A DNA stretch of 64,000 nucleotides, taken from the NCBI GenBank assembly GCA_036365455.1, contig JAWQUS010000010.1, forward strand, positions 17,408,501 through 17,472,500. The letters are read 5' to 3'. The translations under genes and the position numbers were made by a program. How positions within the stretch are numbered: position 1 is the first letter of the stretch; each line of letters opens with the position of its first letter. Under the pieces are notes generated by a model. It did no database searches, was not told the origin of the DNA, and was given only the letters and a program-made list of their open reading frames with translations. Below, piece by piece: positions 56,712 to 64,000 of this stretch. Origin of the DNA: Macrosoma leucophasiata. Lineage: Eukaryota; Arthropoda; Insecta; Lepidoptera; Hedylidae.

Positions 56712-57573
56712 GGGTCCTGCTGCCTACAGGCTGACGTAAGCCGGAAAATGTTTGCTGCTGTTGGCTCCCTCAGAAGACTCCATAATTTCTTGCCTACTTC
56801 CACTAAAATTACGCTGGCTCGATCACTTCTTTTTCCAATACTAGATTATGCCGACATATGTTATCCAGACCTAACACAGGAGCAATTAAATAAACTTGAG
56901 CGGCTTCAAAATGTATGTATACGATTCATATTTGGACTACGCAAATATGATCATGTTTCTGATTTTCGCAAACAGCTCAAGTGGTTACCCATTCATCTTC
57001 GCAGGAATACACACATTCTCTCTTTTCTGTATTGTTTATTGTTCAATCCGCACACCCCTACCTACCTGAAAGAGCGTTTCCATTTTCTTTGTTCTACACA
57101 TTCCTTGTCCCTACGTTCTTCCGACAATCTCCTTTTAATGACTCCTTCTCACTCTTCCTCTTTTTATTCTAATTCATTCACGGTGGAGGCTATCCGACTC
57201 TGGAATTCCCTTCCGGTGGATATCCGACAAGCTAAGTCTGTAGAGGTGTTTAAAAAAAGAACCTATGATAACTATGTTTCCCAGTCCCTTTCTTTATCCA
57301 GCTGATACCTGATCACTAGTTTCTTGTCTACTTATACTTATACCTGATCACTAGTTACTTGTCTGTTATTATAACTTAACATTATATTTATAAGTTTCAT
57401 ATAGCAGGGTACACCCCCATTGTTTAGTATCTGCACTGTTTCCTAAACCCAAAGGTTGTCTGGAAGAGATCACTGCTTAGTGATAAGACCGCCTCTTGTA
57501 TATTGTGTCTCTTATTTCTCTGTCTCTTATCATAAGTTGGTGTACAATAAAGAATACATTATTATTATTATTA
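56712..57573 (+). mobile_element. CR1-like LINE, 5'-truncated 3' end
   Basis: Holds the C-terminal end of the polyprotein, a 3' UTR with 'gtctggaagagatcactgct', an AATAAA at 57546 and a (TTA)n tail. The 5' side stops abruptly near 56712, as is usual for incomplete reverse transcription. Confidence 0.75.
56748..57305 (+). pseudogene. LINE polyprotein C-terminal region
   Basis: 185 codons downstream of the reverse-transcriptase catalytic core. LFPILDYADICYPDLT, LNKLERLQNVCIRFIFGLRK, WLPIHLRR and RLWNSLPVDIRQ are typical of the thumb and C-terminal segment of CR1/Jockey-group elements. The frame is open upstream of the Met (QADVSRKM), so this Met is internal. No catalytic motif is included, so it encodes no active enzyme. 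Confidence 0.8.
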
Positions 57574-57699
57574 CTTGATACTTAACCATTATACTTGATA
57601 TTATACTAACTTTGACGCTGCTTAAATAAATACGAAATATCGTTTTACTTGACACTGGCAATATGCGTAATAGCGATGCCATAAAAAAAGAGCATCTTT

Positions 57700-57860
57700 C
57701 AAGTTTCCCGCCAAAACTTCCAGATCCGGTATTGGTCAAAACTTGATCAAAACGGTCGACAAACGTCAAATAGGTGCATAAGAGATAACGCTCTACAGAC
57801 CCGAAATAAGCTGAGGTCTCCTTCCTAGGTTCGATGTGCAATATTTATTGTCGAGTACTG
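57700..57860 (-). mobile_element. Tc1/mariner-type MITE, copy 3 (half)
   Basis: On the minus strand it begins next to TA with CAGTACTCGACAATAAATAT and matches the left half of the copy at 31373, through 'aaaacttgatcaaaacgg'. The other half is missing. Confidence 0.7.
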
Positions 57861-58689
57861 TACCTAAAGCTTATACCTACAATTACATAATGTGCACATA
57901 GCTGCATAATAGTAAAGTACACAGATTACAAAATTTTTATATATTTTTTATTTAAATATTTATTTCAAAATTTTATAACAATTAAATTTTTTTTAAATGT
58001 TATACCAATTGCAAAACGCATTAATCTATAACACAGCAGTCATATCTTTTTTTTTATTTAAGAAAATTATCAGCGCACTTGAAATGTCAACATGAGAATA
58101 AACGGTGACTTAAAAGGCAAAGATAATACCGGAAAACTTTAACTCCAGACTCGTAATTGCATAGAGAGGGTTCATTTATTAAGTAGCCTTGAATGCTCGC
58201 ACGAGTTGAGACTGGAATTCTAACGAAATCTCATTCCACGCCGTAAAGTTGCTGCATAGTCCGAATAATTAAAATAAGTACAAACCTTAGAGAAAAAACT
58301 TGTGAGAACCGGCATTGAATCTATAGCTTTAACGCAAATAGCAATTGAATAAAATTAGCATAAGAGCCAATGGCTAATTATTCCGTTTGATATACTAGAT
58401 GACTAAAATACAAATTACGCTTCTAATTTTATTTATCTTTCGTGAATATTTGACCTTAATGTTATTCATTATTGCCTATTATATATATATATATTTAGAT
58501 ATACCTAATAATAAAGTAAACTTAAGTCATACTTCCTGAGTGTGCTTTAATAAAACATTATGAATATTTCGATTATCAAATTATATTCTGTATTCATTTA
58601 ATACTAGATTTAATCAAAATTGTAGATGTTGATATTTGGTGCAATTTAACTTTATAAAATGTTCTAACTTTAATTAGATCTAAATGTTA
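57861..58689. other. Unclassified AT-rich stretch
   Basis: A (TA)n run at about 58485; nothing else supported. Confidence 0.4.
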
Positions 58690-58998
58690 TCAACATTTAG
58701 ATAGTGTGATGGGTGACCGCTAGTGGCAAATTAAATGCGCGTTTCCGAGCTTCGGAGGTCACGTTAAGCCGTCGGTCCCGGTTGCTATCGATAGATAGCA
58801 GTCGTTAAACCTTGTCGGAGGCCTTATGGGCGGTTTGAACACATCCGACAGCGGGTTGGCCACTAACCCCAACACCTCCACCAATCCGCATTGGAGCAGC
58901 GAGGTGGAGTAAGCTCCAGGCCTCCCCCCAAAAAGGGGAGAGACTCGTGCCCAGCAGTGGGACGTATAATGGGTTGCCATTATTATATATTATTATAA
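58690..58998 (+). mobile_element. RTE-type LINE 3' UTR
   Basis: 'cggaggtcacgttaagccgt', 'gcattggagcagcgaggtgg', 'taagctccaggcctcc' and 'gcccagcagtgggacgta' make up a well-known Lepidopteran LINE 3' UTR. It ends in a (TAT)n run. The minus-strand frames across it are chance. Confidence 0.65.
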
Positions 58999-59804
58999 AT
59001 TTCAAATACGTTCTATAAATTAAAAAAAAAACCTAATGTTTGCTGGAGTCGTGGCTTCGATCGCCGCAATGAGAAGTAAAGGACTCTGCCCACTACCCCG
59101 TATCACATCATGAGCGACCTAGGACCGTATCAAACGCGGAAACTAACGATAACGATACAAACTACTATGCCTACTAGAACGTATCAACAGCGGCACCGGC
59201 AAAATATACTCGGCGACAATTCTTGACGCTCCGTGACGAAACGGTCTTGTGGGCATGGTCTCATACTTTTCAATACATCAAATATTTTTTTGCCTGACAC
59301 GGTCATGGTATGATACGGTGTAATGAGCAGAATCCTTCAATGCTATTGCGATATTTCATTTTTCAAGACAAGAAGAAAAAACAAAACTCTGAGCAGAACA
59401 TTTTTACATGGGATTAAATGAAAACGGCGAGACATGTTTATAAGTGCATGCATTGCATTTAATTTAATTTAAGAGTAGGCAGAGGTAAGGCATAAGGCCG
59501 CAACAGTTGTAAAGTTTTGTTACACACACCTCTTTAGTGAACTCTTTTGCAGTGAAATGATCGGTAACAAAACTATAATAATTTACCCAATCTAATCCTC
59601 CTTTACCGCTGCAACTGAAATCTAATATACTTAAAGTTAGAAACATACGGTAAATTGCACTCAACTCGCTCACTGGTGCCCCTATTCGAACACCATTCGA
59701 ATTTATACCTCATTAGGTCACCTTCCCGGTTCCCACATGATTTCTGAGCGCCTGGTATTTGAGTTCAACTGCTCCTGCTTTAAATTCAGCCAGCTCTTAT
59801 TTTG
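58999..59804. other. Unclassified non-coding stretch
   Basis: No supported features. Confidence 0.4.
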
Positions 59805-60036
59805 TTTTTTTTTTATGTAATGGAAGTGGTAAACAAGCATGCAGTTCACATTGATGTTAAGTGATGACTGCAGCCTATAGACACCCACACAAAAACCAAG
59901 GTCAAAATGTAAATGCGCTACCCCTCCTGAGGCCTAAGGTGTTTTGCCTCTGTGCCGGAAATTACAGGGCCGTACCACCTGATCGGAACACGATAATGCT
60001 GAACACTAACATTTAGCGGCAAGTATATTAGGTAAT
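59805..60036 (-). mobile_element. SINE-like repeat lacking the head
   Basis: T run through 'agcggcaagtatattaggta', with the last 50 bp (head) missing. Confidence 0.85.
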
Positions 60037-60703
60037 TAACTTGCGAAATGTGTAAGACCTAAAACAAACTAAAGAAAAACAAACGTATGTTCAGCGAATC
60101 GATGGTAAACGTCGTTTTATTAGATTTCATTTTATTTCTTGAAATGTTAACCTACGTTGTTATTGCATTTTGTGTTGCACTTACCTTTGGTACGCGGAAA
60201 TTTTGTGACCTACTACAATAAAATTGCTTTAAAGCAATCTCAGATTAAGCAATATAAAAAAATGATGCAGTTTTATAATTGTGATTAAAAATTGTAACCG
60301 TGATTTCAAAAGAGCCCTGCCACAATTTGTATTATTACTTAATTAACAGTTTTATTTTCGGATTCCGGATTCGTTTGTTGTTCATCCGCCTGTGCGTCTG
60401 CGAAAACCATAAATTTCTGGCTGCAAAGAATAGAAAACTTATTTCCAGCATTGACCTATATGACAAGTATTAAAATACTGGACAGGACTCTCCCCTTGGT
60501 AGCATGGTTCTAGTTTTTTGCATTCAATTTACCACTGTTTCCCATAGTAATATGACAGATATAGAGAATATAGACAGATGAGATGGAAATGTCTAACTAA
60601 ATATCTGTTAAATCAATTTAAAAACGGAACCGGCTGATTGTTCCCATTCCCATATTTTTCGTTTGCCTTTGACGTCAATATCATTCAAACTTTTATAGCA
60701 ACA
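60037..60703. other. Unclassified AT-rich stretch
   Basis: No supported features. Confidence 0.4.
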
Positions 60704-61018
60704 CGAGCTGTGCCCGCGACTTCGTCCACGTGAGAAAAAATATGATTGTTCAGTACCCGGACGAAGTCGTGGGCGCAGCTAGTAAAATAATAGCCTAAGT
60801 TACTCCTTATCACATCAGCTATCTGCCAGTGAAAGTCCCGTCAAAATCGGTCTAGCCGTTCCCAAGATTAGCCTCGCCAAACAGACAGACAGACAGACAA
60901 AAATAGAAAAAAATGTGGTTTTGGTATATGAACCGTGTATACATACATATGCATTTAGTAAAAAGCGGTTATTTTAATATTAAAAACAGACACTCCAATT
61001 TTATTTATTTGTATAGAT
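60704..61018 (-). mobile_element. Helitron-type element with a palindromic 3' end
   Basis: Minus-strand start TCTATACAAATAAATAAAAT at 61018. The end near 60704 is a decayed CTAG (CTCG) after 'gacgaagtcgcgggcacag'. A second, opposite terminus ('gacgaagtcgtgggcgcag' then CTAG|T) lies at 60759-60782, giving two 24-bp arms around a 31-bp loop. (GACA)n at 60884-60900 and 'ccgttcccaagattagcc' are internal. Confidence 0.6.
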
Positions 61019-61297
61019 AACTACTTTTGTTACTGTTCTGTTGGTAAAAACAGTTTAAGTAACAAAAAAAGAGCTTACAATAATAGTAAGGTTATATAAA
61101 TTAAATACGTCTAATATAACATACCATAAAAATAAATTATAAAAGTGCTACCAGTTAGTACATTTGATAGAAATAATTTAATGATAATAACCACACAATA
61201 GCCATGTAGGTACACGTATGAGGCAGTGAATAATAGTCCCTCGACCCTTAACCTTTGTAGGCTAAAACATCTCGGCCGTTTTTAGAGTAACCTCAAA

Positions 61298-61491
61298 CAC
61301 GGCCTTGTAATTTCCGGCACAGAGGCATAACACCTTAGGCCTCAGGAGTGGTAACGCATCTGCATTTTGACCTCGGTCTTTGTGTGGGTGTATATATCTG
61401 CAGTGTATATAGCTGCAGTCATCACTTAACATCAATGTGAACTGCATGCTTGTTTGCCACTTCCTCAAAAAAAAAAAAAAAAAAGAAAAGA
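61298..61491 (+). mobile_element. SINE-like repeat, tail half with long poly(A)
   Basis: From 'cacggccttgtaatttccgg' to an 18-base A run (61467-61484). The long tail suggests recent insertion. About 18 extra bases near 61391 duplicate 'tatatctgcagtg'. Confidence 0.88.
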
Positions 61492-62986
61492 AACACGTGC
61501 TGGGGACTTCTAACAACGGACCAATGCTATCTATCGCACCTACATCAAAAAGGCTTCATACAATTCAGTGGCAGCCTGCAGCGTCCCGTCTGTAAACGCC
61601 CCCACCGCTGCAAGTGCGGTGTTCTATTAGCCGTCCTAAACGTCAGTATTTACCTTGTGGCTTGAGGTGTTCACCGTTTAATTTATGAGCGAAGTTCTCA
61701 CATAAAAGGGTGGCTTATACCCGCATGTCGTACGCAAAATGTGAGCCGCGTAAACTTCCGCTACTATTTTACACTCTCGCGAATCATTATTCTACAGTGG
61801 TATTAAACACAATTCATACGTAACTGCTAGGAGGGCTACTTTCTATCGATTTAGTCTCGATTAAATTTTGGTGAAAGTGAATTTCATATCCGTGAATGAA
61901 TATCAACATTCAGCCATTTGAACATAATCCCGTAAGCCGACTTGCACAAAACATATTTTGGTAATATAAATATTTTTTTGGTAATATAAAATTTTTGATT
62001 AACGTTTAGGCTCCTCGGACGCTCCCGTCCTTGCTTTGCAAATGGATAATATCGTAGGCGGGTCGAATAAAAATCTACTTATATTAATAAGTCTTTTTAC
62101 CGCGTAGCTACTCCAACTAAACACCTGTATACATACCCGATAATAACTATTTGGCTTACACCCTGACAATCGATGTAATGGCTTTCAGGGAATAATGTTA
62201 ATATTAAGCTTCGACCGCGCCGTAGTAAGCTATGCCAGCTATGATAAACTGTTGAGAGCTTGACATTGGTTTATTTCCCATTATTTACAAGTTCGACCCA
62301 ACTACTCTAGTAAATGAGTACCAAACAATTAAGTTGTAGTTGAGTTTAGTTAACAATAGTCATCTTTCCCTTTGTGATCTGTGCCTACGTACCTCGAAGT
62401 CTACTAGCACTACGAAGTCGAATTAATTACGTTTTAAATTGTGAATTACATGAAGAAGAAAAAAATACTCTGTATCTAAACGATTTTTTTTTTATAAATA
62501 GGAATCGACCCGCTAGTCGAATCGACCTACAGAGATAATTTATAAGAAATGGCGTGAAATGTTTTAGTACTCATTGTAAAATTTTGCCCCAACATTTTGC
62601 TATGACAGCAATTGTATAAAACGCTAAACTTGGAAATGATCACGTCTATTAGCCGGAGTCGGTGGTGCAATTTCATGGTAGAGAGCGTCACTCCCGAGAT
62701 ATCCGCTAACACAGCCAAGAGAATTCGGACAATAACGTTATCGCAAATCTATCCTTACAATATTACATGTCCCTTGACCATGAGTTTACTAGATTTGTAT
62801 TATGAGTTTTGTTTTGAACGGCACCGTCCCGGTGTCACCTGTGTAAAGCATTGGGAAAGCATTGGGGTGCAGAACTGTCTCATTTATATTTTGGCATTTT
62901 TTTTCACAAAAATTGGATCACCTAATATTGAAAAATAATACATTTTTTTACATGTGCGAGTTTAAGTAGCATTGATACCTGTGTAC
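61492..62986. other. Unclassified non-coding stretch
   Basis: About 1.5 kb with no repeat match. 61500-61660 is GC-balanced. The small frames at 62527-62938 overlap on both strands and lack motifs. Confidence 0.35.
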
Positions 62987-63545
62987 TGTAAATTAATTAA
63001 CAATTGATAATGTGCAGCGACGCAACACGACATCTCATACTCGACGTTGAAAGGTAAACAGACACACAAATCTATTTTCGAGTGAGCGCCACGTTGATTT
63101 CGCCGTCCATTTTGTCGTAGTCGAATGTCGGAGTCGGAGTGGTGCTCGTCAAAGCGATCATTAAAGCAAATATTTCCCGACATTCGGCCGACCAGTGCCC
63201 GGTCAGCCCGACTAGCTCAATTAATTATAAGGCTATTTAATTAGTCTATCTGTACCACCAACACATACGTAGCTGTGTGTTGGTTGTGAACATTATGTTC
63301 GATAATAGAGCATGATTTACATATTGTTGTGGCGTGGGTTTTCATAACGTTAACGTTTTCATTAATAATTGCTCTTGTTTATATTTATCACATTATTTGA
63401 CACGTGCCGGGTACACCTGCTGCTCCTAAAATATTAGTTATCTAATTGGTGAAAATAATTAAAATATTCTTAATTTAGTATCTAATTCGTACCTATACCG
63501 TATTAATTCGTCGTTCAGATTTATGTTCGGTAATAACCATTTTGG
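62987..63545 (+). repeat. Segment Y, second copy
   Basis: Direct duplicate of 13419-13970. Relative to copy 1 it carries a small insertion around 63119 ('gtagtcgaatgtcgg') that partly duplicates neighbouring bases, and lacks a few bases near 63205. Confidence 0.8.
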
Positions 63546-63910
63546 TTCAATACAGAATCCCATTTAGTAACGTTCCTGTTTGTATACTTACCCACCTTCA
63601 CACGAGCAGGTTGCAGTATCGTCGCGCCCCTTTAGTGGGTCTAGCAAAAAACCGTTACCTTCAGTAGGTTACCTACCAAATGCAAGGACATTACCACAAA
63701 GAAGGGTAAAAGTAGGTCCTAATTTCATTAAGCCACTGAGGTTCCTAGTTGAAATATATCGGTAAATACGTATTCGTCAAGAAGGGATGTTTGCTTCGTT
63801 TGCTTTTACTCGGTAGTGCGTAGGTAAATTGTCTAAGCTCGTAATTAATCTTTAGATTGCACAGTAGGTATATGTATATGTTGAAATCGATGTGTACATT
63901 CTTTCTTATT
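63546..63910. other. Unclassified spacer between Y and X
   Basis: No similarity to the spacer between X and Y at 12.3-13.4 kb; a 61-codon frame (63580-63765) has no recognisable motif. Confidence 0.35.
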
Positions 63911-64000
63911 ATGTGAAGGTACCATAAACTTCACTCATACATACATATACAAACTCCAAAATATTTGTATTCATTCTCTTAAGCAAACGTTATTCGGAAA
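63911..64000 (+). repeat. Segment X, second copy (cut by the window end)
   Basis: Matches 12185-12270; the similarity runs to the last base, so it probably continues beyond the window. Confidence 0.65.

Noticed and set aside
1..64000. Frequent TAGGTACCTA-like palindromes as regulatory sites
   Set aside because: They are spread everywhere irrespective of context and are a general compositional habit of many moth genomes.
1..64000. CRISPR array or bacterial operon
   Set aside because: No regularly spaced short repeats with unique spacers, and no bacterial-type genes; the tandem arrays found have units of hundreds of bases.

Overview
The window looks like intergenic or deep intronic DNA from a moth or butterfly (Lepidoptera). 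It is AT-rich and full of short tags such as TAGGTACCTA. Its mobile elements are typical of Lepidoptera: RTE and CR1-like LINE pieces, tRNA-related SINEs, Helitron-type ends, a mariner fragment, Tc1-like MITEs and a copia gag. No intact host protein gene could be supported. The only longer open frames belong to retroelements. The species call is inference from repeat style, not from a gene.

Layout. 1-2.2 kb: five diverged copies of a non-coding unit (array P), with a SINE and a GC-rich insert between copies. 2.2-9.2 kb: a Helitron-type element, RTE 3' ends, LINE remnants, a possible proline-rich terminal exon at 3.86 kb and a POU-octamer-bearing block at 4.2 kb. 9.2-11.8 kb: four copies of another non-coding unit (array Z). 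12.2-14.2 kb: segments X and Y, which both recur at 63-64 kb, plus SINEs. 17.7-18.4 kb: a long-armed foldback element split by a LINE tail. 18.65 kb: a 72-nt hairpin. 20.3-20.8 kb: a decayed RTE reverse transcriptase. 21.7-22.2 kb: a foldback carrying two and a half copies of a tRNA-like gene. 22.7-23.3 kb: a two-copy non-coding duplication (W). 23.4-31.7 kb: SINEs, Helitron-type elements and MITEs, including a Tc1-like MITE inside a SINE. 31.9-35.4 kb: a coding remnant without ATG, a copia primer site with a broken gag, a 1.37-kb terminal-inverted-repeat element and a MITE. 36.5-36.9 kb: a SINE inside a MITE. 40.9-41.5 kb: the 5' part of a mariner. 42.4-43.0 kb: a complete-looking 635-bp interspersed repeat. 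49.4-52.5 kb: a nearly full-length RTE retrotransposon with a 10-bp target duplication, broken by an internal deletion. 54-64 kb: more SINEs, RTE and CR1-like 3' ends, Helitron-type ends, and the second copies of Y and X.

The dominant repeat is a roughly 280-bp poly(A)-ended family with about 23 copies or fragments on both strands. Its head begins near TACTGGTGGTAGAGC and can fold into nested stems. In the entries, + means head to poly(A) tail on the given strand.

The most unusual aspect is not a gene. Four different non-coding segments (P, Z, W, and the X/Y pair) are each locally or regionally duplicated, while the DNA between them has diverged or filled with mobile elements. This could reflect repeated local duplication of regulatory DNA, or old unclassified repeats; only a genome-wide search can tell.
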